This document shows, piece after piece, positions 48,924 through 58,384 of a stretch of 64,000 nucleotides of DNA. The stretch is taken from contig NZ_PEKX01000002.1 in NCBI RefSeq assembly GCF_002796985.1, positions 124,001-188,000 of the forward strand. The letters run 5' to 3'. Made by a program: the position numbers and the translations under genes. Every line of letters begins with the position of its first letter. Within the stretch, counting starts at the first letter, position 1. The DNA is from Pseudomonas sp. (lineage in GTDB: Bacteria; Pseudomonadota; Gammaproteobacteria; Pseudomonadales; Pseudomonadaceae). The notes beneath the pieces were generated by a model. The model had not been told where the DNA came from. It saw only the letters and a list, made by a program, of their open reading frames with translations, and searched no databases.

Positions 48924-51593
48924 TCAGTTCCCCACCGGCTCCTCGCGGCTATGGCGCTTGCCATCCGGGCTGACCGAGCGCACCTGAACCGCTGCGCTCA
49001 CCTTGGGCTGCGTTTTAACGTCGTAGCTCTGCCAGTGCTGTCCGCCGTCGACGGAGTACTCGATACCCAGGCCGGGCAGGGCGGTGTTGGCTTCCAGCTT
49101 GCCATCGACCACCTTCGCTCCGGGTACTGGCAGGCGATAACCGACACCGGCCTTGTCCAGCTTCGCCAGTTCACGCTGGCCGATCAGGTTGGCGAAGCGT
49201 TGCCAGTCGCCGTGCAGGCTCTTGGCGTCGACCCAGTGGGTTTCGCCGCCCTTGTACTCGCGACCGGCCTGGTAGTCCTGCTCCCAATCGGCGCGGTGCC
49301 AGGCGCGTTCGGCGACGCTCAGCAGGCGCGGATAGAGCTTGTACTCCATCATCTCGTCGGTGCGCGTGGTTTCGCTCCACAGTTGGGCGGACAGGCCGTA
49401 CGCGCCAGGCCAGGGCTTGTCGCTCTTCGCGGTGAAGGGGTTGCCGTCGCGGTCCAGCGAGGTTTCGGCGTTCTGCGGCAGGTTGTCCGGCGCGAAGCCG
49501 AAGACCTTGCGCTCGTCGCTGTAGCGGGTGCCCCAGTAGTAGCCGTTTTCCTGCGGATTCACTTCGGCGGGGAAGTCCAGGTAGACGTAGTCGGGGTTGG
49601 AGATGATCACCTCGTAGCCCTTGTTCGCCCAGTCGTTGGCCGTGTCGAAGCCGCCCCAGTAGAGGGTGTCCCAGAAGTTCACGGCGACGTGTGGGGTGGC
49701 GAAGGCCCTGGCGTCCCTGGCGTCTTTCAGGCCGTCCTGCCAGGCCTGCATGCCACCGATGCCGTGGCGCTTGACCATCTGGCTGACCTCGATGGCGAAG
49801 TGGCTGGGCAGGTGCTCAAGGTCGGCTACTTCGCCCTTGGCGATCAGGGCCTGGCAGGCTTGCGACTTCGCCCAGGGCTTGTCCTCGATGCTCTGGTCGA
49901 TGATGCCCTTGCCCGGTTCGATCTTGCCGCCCTTGCCCTGGTAGCCCGCACCAAGGCGGATGTTCTTCGCCTCGTCACCGCCGAAGTGCCAGGTTTGCAG
50001 CGGCTGGCCGGCTTCGGCGTGCATGCTGGCCACTTCCTCGATGACCTTGTCGACGAAGCGCTTGGACGACTCCAGGCACGGGTTCAGGTAGCTGCGGCGG
50101 TCGTAGAACTGCACCGAGGTGGTGTTGGATGTGTCGGTCGGGTCGAGCAGGCGGAATTCGTTGGCGCCTTTCTCGTCACCGGCCTTGAGCAGGTTGTCGT
50201 AGCGAACCTCCATGGAGGTCACCGCAGCGCGGGTATGGGCCGGCATGTCGATTTCCGGGATCACCTCGATCTGCCGGGCCTTGGCGTACTTGACGAGGTC
50301 GATGTACTCCGCGAGGGTCAGGAAGCCGCTGCCGTTGTTGTCGGCCGTCGGGCCGGAGCCCAGCTGCGGCAGCAGGCAGGTCTTCTCGGTCAGATCGTGG
50401 CAGCGCCTGGCACCCACTTCGGTCAGTTCCGGCAGGCCGGGAATCTCCAGGCGCCAGCCCTCGTCGTCGGTCAGGTGGAAGTGGAACTTGTTCAGCTTGT
50501 AGGTGGCCATCTGGTCCAGCAGACGCTCGACCGCCGACTTGCTGTGGAAGTTGCGTCCCACATCCAGCTCGACGCCGCGATAGGCGAAGCGCGGTGCGTC
50601 CTGCGCCTCCAGCTGGGCGATCTTTGCGCTGCCATCGGCGGGCAGCAGCGAGAGGATGGATTGCAAGCCGTTGAACACACCGGCCTGGTCGTAGCCGCGC
50701 ACTTGGGTGCCTTTCGCGCCGATGAACAGCTGATAGGCGCCGCTCACCGCCTGTTTGCCCTGGAAGCTGGCCGTGGCGATGGAGGTGCTGATCGGGTAGC
50801 CACTCGCCACCGACTTCACGCCCAGCAGGGTGAAACGCTGTTGCACCGCAGTGGCGCTCGCTTCGTCGAGCACACCCAGGTTCAGGTTCACCCCGGCGCT
50901 CAGGTCGACATCCTCATGCAGTACCTTCACCTGTTGTGGTGTCGGGATGATCTGCCCGCGCAGGTCCTTGGCTGGAACGAGGGCCACGTCCGCGTTCTTC
51001 TCGAAGCGACTGGTCGGCACCATGAGGATGTTGTGATCGTCCACAGTACGCTTCCACAGGTCACCGCTGAACAGTGTGACGAAGCGGCGCAGGTCCTCGG
51101 TGTCGGTGCTGGCGATGACCTTCGCCTGGGCGTCCGGGGCGGTGGCGTACCAGCGGGGCATGATGTCGCTTTCGAACAGCTGCCAGTACTCGCCGATGAA
51201 AGGAATCTCCACGGACTGGCCGGCAGCGAACCCGGCGAACTTCTCCGTCGGTTCGATCTTGTGCAGGTCGCCGGTGACGAAGGTCACCTTGAACTGGTCG
51301 TTCAGGGTCTTCAGCACCTGGCGCGGGTTGTGGAAGTAGATCGCCCAGTCCTTGCCCTGGATGGCCGCGTCGCTGGTCAGCGTGACGCTCCAGCGGTTGC
51401 ACGAAGCCCAGTCCGCGCCCAGCGCCGCGCAGTCGACGCCGCTGTTCGCGGCACGGTTGTCCTTCACGGTGACCGCGACTTTCAAGCGACTCAACTGGTC
51501 GACGGTGTTCTGCTCCGCCTGGCTGGCGCCGGTGAATACCAGCATGCCCAGCGCGACGGCGGCGGCCAGCGAGGTTCTGTTCAAACGGATCAT
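48924..51593 (-). CDS. Exported beta-N-acetylhexosaminidase (GH20 chitobiase)
   Basis: An 889-residue enzyme with a signal peptide (LAAAVALGMLVFTGASQA). The N-terminal CHB_HEX carbohydrate-binding domain covers about residues 30-190 (WAIYFHNPRQVLKTLNDQFK). The GH20 barrel follows (VELDVGRNFHSKSAVERLLD, HFHLTDDEGWRLEIPGLPEL). The catalytic Asp-Glu pair is in HFGGDEAKN near residue 537, and a C-terminal Ig-like domain ends the protein. It hydrolyses N,N'-diacetylchitobiose and longer chito-oligosaccharides in the periplasm or outside. The ATG at 51593 has AGGATGA upstream. It lies 17 bp after chiQ in a chitin-uptake operon. Confidence 0.93.
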   Translation of the reverse strand: MIRLNRTSLAAAVALGMLVFTGASQAEQNTVDQLSRLKVAVTVKDNRAANSGVDCAALGADWASCNRWSVTLTSDAAIQGKDWAIYFHNPRQVLKTLNDQFKVTFVTGDLHKIEPTEKFAGFAAGQSVEIPFIGEYWQLFESDIMPRWYATAPDAQAKVIASTDTEDLRRFVTLFSGDLWKRTVDDHNILMVPTSRFEKNADVALVPAKDLRGQIIPTPQQVKVLHEDVDLSAGVNLNLGVLDEASATAVQQRFTLLGVKSVASGYPISTSIATASFQGKQAVSGAYQLFIGAKGTQVRGYDQAGVFNGLQSILSLLPADGSAKIAQLEAQDAPRFAYRGVELDVGRNFHSKSAVERLLDQMATYKLNKFHFHLTDDEGWRLEIPGLPELTEVGARRCHDLTEKTCLLPQLGSGPTADNNGSGFLTLAEYIDLVKYAKARQIEVIPEIDMPAHTRAAVTSMEVRYDNLLKAGDEKGANEFRLLDPTDTSNTTSVQFYDRRSYLNPCLESSKRFVDKVIEEVASMHAEAGQPLQTWHFGGDEAKNIRLGAGYQGKGGKIEPGKGIIDQSIEDKPWAKSQACQALIAKGEVADLEHLPSHFAIEVSQMVKRHGIGGMQAWQDGLKDARDARAFATPHVAVNFWDTLYWGGFDTANDWANKGYEVIISNPDYVYLDFPAEVNPQENGYYWGTRYSDERKVFGFAPDNLPQNAETSLDRDGNPFTAKSDKPWPGAYGLSAQLWSETTRTDEMMEYKLYPRLLSVAERAWHRADWEQDYQAGREYKGGETHWVDAKSLHGDWQRFANLIGQRELAKLDKAGVGYRLPVPGAKVVDGKLEANTALPGLGIEYSVDGGQHWQSYDVKTQPKVSAAVQVRSVSPDGKRHSREEPVGN

Positions 51594-51610
51594 GGGCTGT
51601 TCATCCTGAA

Positions 51611-51925
51611 TCAGTGGTTGCGAATTTCCTGCCAGATCTTCTGGCAGGCCGGCTGTTCGTTCTCGCCCACGCCGGTTTCCGCGGCGTTGAGGCAGCGCTG
51701 GTAATCCAGCACGCGCACGCTTTCCTTTTCGGCGAAGGCCCGGTGCTGCTCGTCCTGCTTCAGGCTCTGGAGCATCGATTGGCAAACCTTCACCTTGTCC
51801 ACCTGGCCCTCGGCCCCGGCGATGCAGTTGCGGTAGGCCTGTCTCGGATCGGCAGTGGTTTCTGCGTGCTGTGCGCAACCGCTCAGCGCGGCGGCCAGGG
51901 TGGCAAGCAGGAGGAGTCTTTTCAT
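51611..51925 (-). CDS. chiQ: ChiQ-like small lipoprotein
   Basis: A 104-residue lipoprotein with lipobox AALSGC (Cys17) and a mature part with four cysteines (YRNCIAGAEG, VKVCQSMLQ, YQRCLNAAE, QPACQKIW) that probably form two disulfides in a helical hairpin. Size, lipid anchor and position between an OprD-type chitoporin and a chitobiase match E. coli ChiQ of the chiPQ operon. Its function is not known; it may assist the porin. The ATG at 51925 has AGGAGGAG seven bases upstream. Confidence 0.75.
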   Translation of the reverse strand: MKRLLLLATLAAALSGCAQHAETTADPRQAYRNCIAGAEGQVDKVKVCQSMLQSLKQDEQHRAFAEKESVRVLDYQRCLNAAETGVGENEQPACQKIWQEIRNH

Positions 51926-51951
51926 GCTCGGGGGCTCTCTCGGCGGCTGGC

Positions 51952-53337
51952 TCAGAAGATGGTGAAGGGCGCGATGACCATGAACTTCAGGTCGTGTTCG
52001 TCCTGGAACATGTTGCCGTAGCCGTTGCTCCAGCTCGGGTTGTCCGAATGGTTGTCGTAGCGGGTGTAGTGCAGCTTCAGCAGCGTTCCCTTGGCCGGGC
52101 CGCTCTGCACCGTGTACAGCGCATCCAGGCTGTAGGCGGTTTCGATCACGCGCTGGCTCTGGTCGTATTGCGGGGCGGTGCTGGGCTTGGCGTCCCAGGC
52201 GTAGACGTAGGAGCCGCCCACGGCGAAGCCGGGCAGGTTCCAACGGGCGAGGTCGTAGAGCGCGCCGGCATAGAGGGCTTTCTCGCCGTTGGCGTTGAAG
52301 TCCGAGCGGTTGTCCCACCACACGTCCAGGCGGCCGTTGGACGAGGCGTAGGTCGGCGTCATGCGCTGCAGGAAGAAGCCCTGGTTGCCGTCCGCCTTCA
52401 CATAGGTGCCTTCCAGGCGCAGGTCGACCTGGCCGAGGCGGTAGCCGAAGGTCACCGCCTGCAGCCAGGCCAGGCCGTCGTAGAGGTCGTTCACGCCGCC
52501 GTCGTTCACCTTGTCGCGGGCGCCGTAGAACTGATAGCTGGTGGTCAGTGGGCGGCCAGCCAGGTCGAACTGGTAGGAACTCTTGGCGAAGTACTGGTCC
52601 ACGTAGCCCTGGGCCTGGCCGAATGCTGCTTCGAGCACGAGGTTGTTCTTGAAGTCGTACTTGGCGCCCAGCGAGTGCAGGTAATCGACCTGGGTCTTGC
52701 GGTCGTTGCGGTAGAAGTTGTCGACCTCCGTGTGCCACGGCGCCTTGTACTTGTCCGCCCACAGGTAGGAGAAGCTCAGCGCGCCAGCGTCGGCGTAGTC
52801 GAAGTTCGCGCCGGCTTCCGCGCCCTGGTAAGTGCCGGGCAGGAAGCTCCAGTGCGAGGCCAGCAGCGACTGCCCGCTGGGCTGGATGTAGCCCGCCCGC
52901 GCCCAGGCTGGGCCGAGCTTGAACTTGGCTGCAGCCTTGTAGAGGCTCACGCCGCCCTTGTCGCCTGAAAAGTCCTCGTCGTAAGTCTTGTTCTTCGAGG
53001 AGAAGGCGATTTCGTTCGGGTGTGCGCTGTCGTGGTCTTCGGCGAACTCGATGGCGGTGAAGGCCGCGAGATCGAGGCCGATCAGGTCGGCGGCATAACC
53101 GGAGGAAAAGTCCAGGTTGGCGTTGCCGGTGGCGTGCTTCAGGTTGGTCTCGTAATCGCCGGTCGAGACGTCCTTGCGATCACGGTCGCGCTGCCAGTAG
53201 TAGAGCCCGCCGGTGAGAGTCGAATCGTCCACGAAACCTGCTGCGTGGACCGCGGGAGCGAATTGCCCGGCGCTGCCCAGCAGAGTACTGGCGACAGCCA
53301 GCCCTAGCGTCCTGCGCCCATTGCGATGAAGAGCCAT
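51952..53337 (-). CDS. chiP: OprD-family chitoporin (ChiP-like)
   Basis: A 461-residue outer-membrane porin. The signal peptide ends near residue 33 (APAVHAAG); the mature barrel begins FVDDSTLTGGLYYWQRDRDR, the usual first strand of OprD porins, and ends FMVIAPFTIF with terminal Phe. Many strands alternate aromatic and polar residues (GALSFSYLWADKYKAPWHTE). The downstream chiQ-like and GH20 genes point to chito-oligosaccharides as substrate. The ATG at 53337 has GAGAAAC upstream; a longer frame to 53397 would displace the signal peptide. Confidence 0.88.
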   Translation of the reverse strand: MALHRNGRRTLGLAVASTLLGSAGQFAPAVHAAGFVDDSTLTGGLYYWQRDRDRKDVSTGDYETNLKHATGNANLDFSSGYAADLIGLDLAAFTAIEFAEDHDSAHPNEIAFSSKNKTYDEDFSGDKGGVSLYKAAAKFKLGPAWARAGYIQPSGQSLLASHWSFLPGTYQGAEAGANFDYADAGALSFSYLWADKYKAPWHTEVDNFYRNDRKTQVDYLHSLGAKYDFKNNLVLEAAFGQAQGYVDQYFAKSSYQFDLAGRPLTTSYQFYGARDKVNDGGVNDLYDGLAWLQAVTFGYRLGQVDLRLEGTYVKADGNQGFFLQRMTPTYASSNGRLDVWWDNRSDFNANGEKALYAGALYDLARWNLPGFAVGGSYVYAWDAKPSTAPQYDQSQRVIETAYSLDALYTVQSGPAKGTLLKLHYTRYDNHSDNPSWSNGYGNMFQDEHDLKFMVIAPFTIF

Positions 53338-53802
53338 CGGTTGTTTCTCGTTGTTTTGGAGATGCGCGTTCAGCGGTGTCGGAACGCCCTGACGCAACCT
53401 GAAAGGGGCGGGACGTTAATTTCTGGAGGACGCGCGGAGTTCACCGTACGGGGCGAAATGGCAGTCAGTTGGCGGCAATGAGCGGTGCTTGGCGAAAGGC
53501 CGGAAATATGTGCGGAGCATGCGCCAGGGCACAGAACCGGCGGGGCGCCGAGTGGGTGGAAGCGGGCGGGGATGGGAGGGGAATTGTTTTCTCGGTGTGC
53601 CATTTCAACAAGTGGTGTTAGCGCACAGTTTCAACACGCCGTTCTGCCTCGGGTATCGGTGGCGGCTCGGCGGGGAATGGCTTGTATGACTCTCAGGCCG
53701 TTTCTGAAGGAAGTTTCATACAATTGTGCGTCTTTGCGTTGAGGCGCCTGGGTTGCTTTGTTCAGCGAGCTCAGGTTCGCGAACAAGCTCGCTCCTACAG
53801 GT
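53338..53802. other. 465-bp intergenic region upstream of chiP
   Basis: This should hold the chiP promoter on the minus strand. Moderately AT-rich segments occur at 53590-53630 and 53700-53730, and a solitary REP is at 53775-53798. No gene or clear operator was recognised, and no NagC-type regulator gene adjoins the operon. Confidence 0.5.
53775..53798. repeat. Single REP
   Basis: GTTCGCGAACAAGCTCGCTC followed by CTAC, an unpaired copy of the common REP, just after the LysR stop. Confidence 0.75.
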
Positions 53803-54708
53803 TCAGGCCGGAGCCGTGGTTTTACCTTCCACCAGAATCCCCTGTTCGCGCCCGCAAACTTCCAGCAGAAAGTCCCACACCAGACGCAGGCGCACGGAGC
53901 GGTGCAGCTCGCGCCGCGTGCACATCCAGTACTCCCGTTCGATGAACTCCTCCGGCAACACCGGCACCAGCAGCGGGTCGTTCAGGCCCATGTACTGCGG
54001 GAGGATGGCAATGCCGATGCCGGCCTGGGCGGCCTGTTGCTGGGCGACCACGCTGGTGCTGCGGAACACCACCTGCGGGTGGCGGCAGAAGCTGTGGTGG
54101 AACAGCAGTTCCTGGCTGAACAGCAGGTCGTCGACGTAGCCGATCCAGGGATGCTTGCAGAGGTCGTCGCGGTCGCGCAGGGGCGGGGCGTTTTCCAGGT
54201 AGGCGGGGCTGCTGAACAGGCTCAGGCGATAGCTGGTGAGGCGGCGGCTGATCACCAGGTCGGCGCTGGGGCGTTCCAGGGTGATGGCGATGTCCGCTTC
54301 GCGGTTGGTGATGCTGACAAAACGCGGCACCGACACCAGTTCCACCTCCAGGCCGGGGTAGCGCCGCATCAGCTCGCCCAGGCGCGGGGCAAGGAACATG
54401 GTGCCCAGGCCTTCGGTGACGCCGATGCGCACCTGTCCCAGTGGCGAGATGGCCTGGCTCATTTCCTCCTGGGCGAGCAGGGCGGTGTTCTCCATGGCCT
54501 CGGCGTGCTTGAGCAGCGCCTGGCCGGCCGGGGTCAACTGGTAGCCGCCGGTATGCTGGGCGAACAGCTGGGTACCGAGGTCGCGCTCGATATTCTCGAT
54601 ATGCCGCGCCACCGTGGCATGGGTGGTGCCCAGGCGCTTGGCGGTGGTCAGCAGGCGGCCGCTGCGGTGCAGCTCGAGGAAGTAGCGCAGGTCATTCCAG
54701 TCGAACAT
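53803..54708 (-). CDS. LysR-family regulator divergent from GMC oxidoreductase
   Basis: A 301-residue LTTR: HTH at residues about 3-62 (DLRYFLELHRSGRLLTTAKR, HATVARHIENIERDLG), effector domain from about 88 (LGQVRIGVTEGLGTMFLA). The ATG at 54708 has AAGGA ten bases upstream. It is divergent from the GMC oxidoreductase and MFS genes, and the region between the starts contains an inverted repeat, so it probably controls them. The same LysR/GMC/MFS neighbourhood precedes wsp in P. aeruginosa as I remember it. Confidence 0.88.
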   Translation of the reverse strand: MFDWNDLRYFLELHRSGRLLTTAKRLGTTHATVARHIENIERDLGTQLFAQHTGGYQLTPAGQALLKHAEAMENTALLAQEEMSQAISPLGQVRIGVTEGLGTMFLAPRLGELMRRYPGLEVELVSVPRFVSITNREADIAITLERPSADLVISRRLTSYRLSLFSSPAYLENAPPLRDRDDLCKHPWIGYVDDLLFSQELLFHHSFCRHPQVVFRSTSVVAQQQAAQAGIGIAILPQYMGLNDPLLVPVLPEEFIEREYWMCTRRELHRSVRLRLVWDFLLEVCGREQGILVEGKTTAPA

Positions 54709-54758
54709 CTCGGCGGTCCTTGTTGTTAGAAAACGCACAGCAGCTGACTCCAAACGAC

Positions 54759-54811
54759 TGTTCTTTTATCACGAACGAACGACTAGGCTCGGTCGCAAGA
54801 TAAAAAGAACA
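54759..54811. promoter_or_regulatory. Inverted repeat in the LysR/GMC divergent promoter
   Basis: TGTTCTTTTATC (54759-54770) and GATAAAAAGAACA (54799-54811) are inverted copies differing by one inserted base, 28 bp apart, midway between the two divergent starts. Position fits a LysR recognition and activation site pair. Confidence 0.55.
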
Positions 54812-54832
54812 AGCACGACGAGGGACTTCTCC

Positions 54833-56497
54833 ATGCCCCAGGCACTGGATGCTTATGACTACCTGATCGTCGGCGCAGGCCCTGCCGGCTGCCTGCTGGC
54901 CAATCGTCTGTCCGCCGACCCCGCCAACCGCGTGCTGCTGCTCGAAGCCGGTGGCCCGGACAACTATCCCTGGATTCACATCCCCGTCGGCTACCTCTAC
55001 TGCATCGGCAACCCGCGCACCGACTGGTGCTTCGACACCGAGCAGGTGCCGGGCCTGAACGGCCGTGCGATCAAGTACCCACGCGGGCGCACCCTGGGCG
55101 GCTGCTCCTCGATCAACGGCATGATCTACATGCGTGGCCAGGCGCTGGACTACGACGGCTGGGCCGCCGAGGGCAATCCCGGCTGGGGCTGGAACGACCT
55201 GCTGCCGCTGTTCATGAAGATGGAGGACCACTTCGCCGGGGCGAGCGCGCTGCACGGCTCGGGTGGCGAGTGGCGAGTGGAGAAGCAGCGGCTGTCGTGG
55301 ACGATCCTCGATGCCTTCCGCGAGGCGGCGGCGCAGTCCGGCGTGCGCTCGGTGGAGGACTTCAACGGCGGCGACAACGAAGGCTGCGGCTACTTCCAGG
55401 TGAACCAGCGTTCCGGCGTGCGCTGGAATGCGTCGAAGGCCTTCCTGCGACCTATCGCCAAACGCCCCAATCTCACTGTGCTGGCCCACGTCGAGGCTAA
55501 CCGCGTACTGCTGGAAAACGGCCGTGCGGTGGGGCTGGAGGTGAACTGGCAGGGTGCGCGGCGTGAGTTGTGGGCCAGGCGCGAGGTGATCCTCTGTGCC
55601 GGCGCGATCAACACGCCGGTGCTGCTGCAACGTTCAGGCATCGGCCCGCGCGGCCTGCTGGAGAAACATGGCATCGGCGTGCGTCATGAGCTTTCCGGGG
55701 TCGGCGGTAATCTGCAGGACCACCTGCAGTTGCGTCTGATCTACCGCATGAACGGCGCGCCTTCGCTGAACCAGATCGCCTCGACGCTGTGGGGCAAGAT
55801 GGGCATGGGCCTGGAGTACCTGTTCAAGCGCAGCGGCCCGCTGTCCATGGCGCCGAGCCAGTTGGGGGCGTTCGCCAGGTCCGACCCGAGCCAGCGTTCG
55901 GCGAACCTCGAATACCACGTGCAGCCGCTGTCGCTGGAGCGCTTCGGCGAGCCGCTGCACAGCTTCCCGGCGTTCACCGCGTCGGTCTGTGATTTGCGCC
56001 CGCTGAGCCGAGGCTCGGTGACCCTGCGTTCGCTCGACCCGCGCGACAAGCCGGTGATCCAGCCCAACTACCTGAGCCACCCGCAAGACCTGCGCGTGGC
56101 GGCCGATGCCATCCGCCTGACTCGCCGCATCGCTGCCGCGCCTGCGCTGGCGCGTTACCAGCCGGTGGAGTTCAAACCCGGCCCGGACTACCAGACCGAG
56201 GAAGACCTGCACCGCGCCGCCGCCGAGATCGGCACCACCATCTTCCACCCGGCCGGCACCTGCCGCATGGGGCAGGGCGAGGGGGCGGTGGTGGACAGCC
56301 AGTTGCGCGTGCACGGCATTCCCGGTCTGCGCATCGCCGATGCTTCGATCATGCCCAGCCTGACTTCCGGCAACAGTTGTTCGCCAGTGCTGGTGATCGC
56401 AGAGAAGGCAGCGCAGATGATCTTGAGCGAACCCGCGCGTGGCGCGGAGGTCATCCCTTCCAGTGGGCGCACACCGGAGGAAACTCCGGTGGCATGA
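54833..56497 (+). CDS. GMC-family FAD oxidoreductase (choline/alcohol dehydrogenase type)
   Basis: A 554-residue glucose-methanol-choline family flavoenzyme. The FAD-binding motif is DYLIVGAGPAGCLLANRLSA at residues 9-28. The GMC signature 1 region is PRGRTLGGCSSINGMIYMRG near residue 85, and signature 2 is VILCAGAINTPVLLQRSGIG. The catalytic His is in FHPAGTCRMG near residue 473. It oxidises an alcohol to an aldehyde, and the substrate is unknown. The ATG at 54833 has GAGGGAC upstream. It is followed by an MHS-type transporter that probably imports its substrate or a related acid. Confidence 0.92.
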   Translation: MPQALDAYDYLIVGAGPAGCLLANRLSADPANRVLLLEAGGPDNYPWIHIPVGYLYCIGNPRTDWCFDTEQVPGLNGRAIKYPRGRTLGGCSSINGMIYMRGQALDYDGWAAEGNPGWGWNDLLPLFMKMEDHFAGASALHGSGGEWRVEKQRLSWTILDAFREAAAQSGVRSVEDFNGGDNEGCGYFQVNQRSGVRWNASKAFLRPIAKRPNLTVLAHVEANRVLLENGRAVGLEVNWQGARRELWARREVILCAGAINTPVLLQRSGIGPRGLLEKHGIGVRHELSGVGGNLQDHLQLRLIYRMNGAPSLNQIASTLWGKMGMGLEYLFKRSGPLSMAPSQLGAFARSDPSQRSANLEYHVQPLSLERFGEPLHSFPAFTASVCDLRPLSRGSVTLRSLDPRDKPVIQPNYLSHPQDLRVAADAIRLTRRIAAAPALARYQPVEFKPGPDYQTEEDLHRAAAEIGTTIFHPAGTCRMGQGEGAVVDSQLRVHGIPGLRIADASIMPSLTSGNSCSPVLVIAEKAAQMILSEPARGAEVIPSSGRTPEETPVA

Positions 56498-56521
56498 CGG
56501 CGATCCCGTCTCCCACGGTTC

Positions 56522-56603
56522 GTAGGCTGGGTGGAGCGGAGCGATACCCAAGCGGTAGGTGCGCGGAAAACGATGGGTATCGCTTCGCTCCACGCCATCC
56601 TAC
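56522..56603. repeat. REP pair of the GTAGGATGGGTGGAGCG type
   Basis: GTAGGCTGGGTGGAGCGGAG at 56522 and the inverted CTCCACGCCATCCTAC to 56603, the same family as at 25137. It lies between the GMC and MFS genes and could insulate them. Confidence 0.8.
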
Positions 56604-56728
56604 GGGGTTGTAGAACAGAGTCGCTCCCACAGGAGCAGCAAATCAACGGTATCGCGCGGTGTGACCACCGTGGCAGTCGAGGCTGACAACAACAATAAGA
56701 GCCCCCACAAGGGGCAGGAGTGCTCGCA

Positions 56729-58366
56729 ATGACCGAACCAGCAGTGACCAGCGTGTCGCAGTCCAGTTCCTTCCCACGGCCTGTCTCGACACGCCGCGAA
56801 GAGCGCAAGGTGATCTTCGCCTCGTCGCTCGGCACGGTGTTCGAGTGGTACGACTTCTTCCTCTACGGATCGCTGGCAGCGGTCATCAGCAAGCAGTTCT
56901 TCGCCGGGGTCAACGACACCACCGCCTTCATCTTCGCCCTGCTGGCGTTTGCCGCCGGCTTCCTCGTCCGCCCGTTCGGCGCGCTGGTGTTCGGCCGCCT
57001 GGGGGACATGATCGGGCGCAAGTACACCTTCCTCGTCACCATCCTGCTGATGGGCCTGTCGACCTTCGCCGTCGGCCTGCTACCGGCCTACGCCACCATC
57101 GGCGTGGCCGCGCCGATCATCCTCATCGTGTTGCGACTGCTGCAAGGCCTGGCGCTGGGCGGTGAATACGGCGGGGCGGCGATCTATGTCGCCGAACACG
57201 CGCCGGACCACAAGCGCGGCACCTACACCAGCTGGATCCAGTGCACCGCCACCGTCGGCCTGCTGCTGTCGCTACTGGTGATCTGGAGTTGCCGCCAACT
57301 GACCGGCGATGAGTTCGAGACCTGGGGCTGGCGCCTGCCGTTCCTGATTTCCATCGTGCTGCTGGGCATCTCCACCTGGATTCGCCTGTCCATGCACGAG
57401 TCCCCGGCGTTCCTGAAGATGAAGGCCGAGGGCAAGGTGAGCAAGTCGCCGCTCAAGGAATCCTTCACCCACTGGGGCAACCTGAAGATCGTCCTGGTCG
57501 CGCTGTTCAGCATCAACGCCGGCCAGGCGGTGACCTTCTACGCGGCACAGTTCTACGTGATGTTCTTCCTCACCCAGGTGCTGAAGGTAGACCCGGCGCT
57601 GTCCAACGGGCTGCTGATCATTGCCCTGGTGATCGGTGCGCCGCTGTTCGTGGTCGCCGGCTGGGTGTCGGACAAGATCGGCCGCAAGCCGGTGCTGGTG
57701 ACCGGGCTGCTGCTGGCGACGGTGCTGTACTTCCCGTTGTTCAAGGCGCTGACCCACTACGCCAACCCGCAGATCGACCAGGCCACGCGCCAGGCACCGG
57801 TCACCGTGATGGCCGACCCGGCTACCTGCACCTTCCAGTTCGACCCGGTGGGCAAGGCCAAATTCGACAGCGCCTGCGACAAGGCCAAGACCCTGCTGGT
57901 GAAGGGGGGCGTGCCCTACAGCACGGAAGCCGCACCGGCTGGCAGCGAGCTGGTGGTGACCGTCGGCGCGACGCGCATCGAGGGCTTCGACGCCACCGCG
58001 CTGGGCGCTGCGGTGAAGGACGCCGGCTACCCGACCGTGGCCGACTCCTCGCTGGTGAACCGGCCGATGGTGGTAGCGATCATCGTCGCGCTGATCTTCA
58101 TCGCCACCTGCTGCTACGGCCCGCTGGCGGCGCTGATGGTCGAGCTGTTCCCGACACGCATCCGCTACACCTCGCTGTCGCTGCCGTACCACATCGGCAA
58201 CGGCTGGTTCGGCGGGCTGCTGCCGACCATCTCGTTCGCGCTGGTGGTGTACACCGGGAATATCTTCTACGGCCTGTGGTACCCGGTGCTGATCACCGGC
58301 ATGAGCCTGGTGTGCTCGCTGCTGTTCCTGAAGGAGACCAAGGACAACGATATCCACGCGGATTGA
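56729..58366 (+). CDS. MHS-family MFS transporter with large extra loop
   Basis: A 545-residue major facilitator of the metabolite:H+ symporter family. The first helix begins VIFASSLGTVFEWYDFFLYG, a hallmark of the family, and the MFS motif A is GRLGDMIGRKYTF near residue 90 with DKIGRKP in the second half. Between about TM8 and TM9, residues about 350-445 form a large non-membrane insert with two cysteines (DPATCTFQFDPVGKAKFDSACDKAK, read in parts). It likely imports an organic acid. The ATG at 56729 has CAGGAG eight bases upstream. It may be co-transcribed with the GMC gene despite the REP between them. Confidence 0.9.
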   Translation: MTEPAVTSVSQSSSFPRPVSTRREERKVIFASSLGTVFEWYDFFLYGSLAAVISKQFFAGVNDTTAFIFALLAFAAGFLVRPFGALVFGRLGDMIGRKYTFLVTILLMGLSTFAVGLLPAYATIGVAAPIILIVLRLLQGLALGGEYGGAAIYVAEHAPDHKRGTYTSWIQCTATVGLLLSLLVIWSCRQLTGDEFETWGWRLPFLISIVLLGISTWIRLSMHESPAFLKMKAEGKVSKSPLKESFTHWGNLKIVLVALFSINAGQAVTFYAAQFYVMFFLTQVLKVDPALSNGLLIIALVIGAPLFVVAGWVSDKIGRKPVLVTGLLLATVLYFPLFKALTHYANPQIDQATRQAPVTVMADPATCTFQFDPVGKAKFDSACDKAKTLLVKGGVPYSTEAAPAGSELVVTVGATRIEGFDATALGAAVKDAGYPTVADSSLVNRPMVVAIIVALIFIATCCYGPLAALMVELFPTRIRYTSLSLPYHIGNGWFGGLLPTISFALVVYTGNIFYGLWYPVLITGMSLVCSLLFLKETKDNDIHAD

Positions 58367-58384
58367 TCGGTTGCTGAGACGAAG

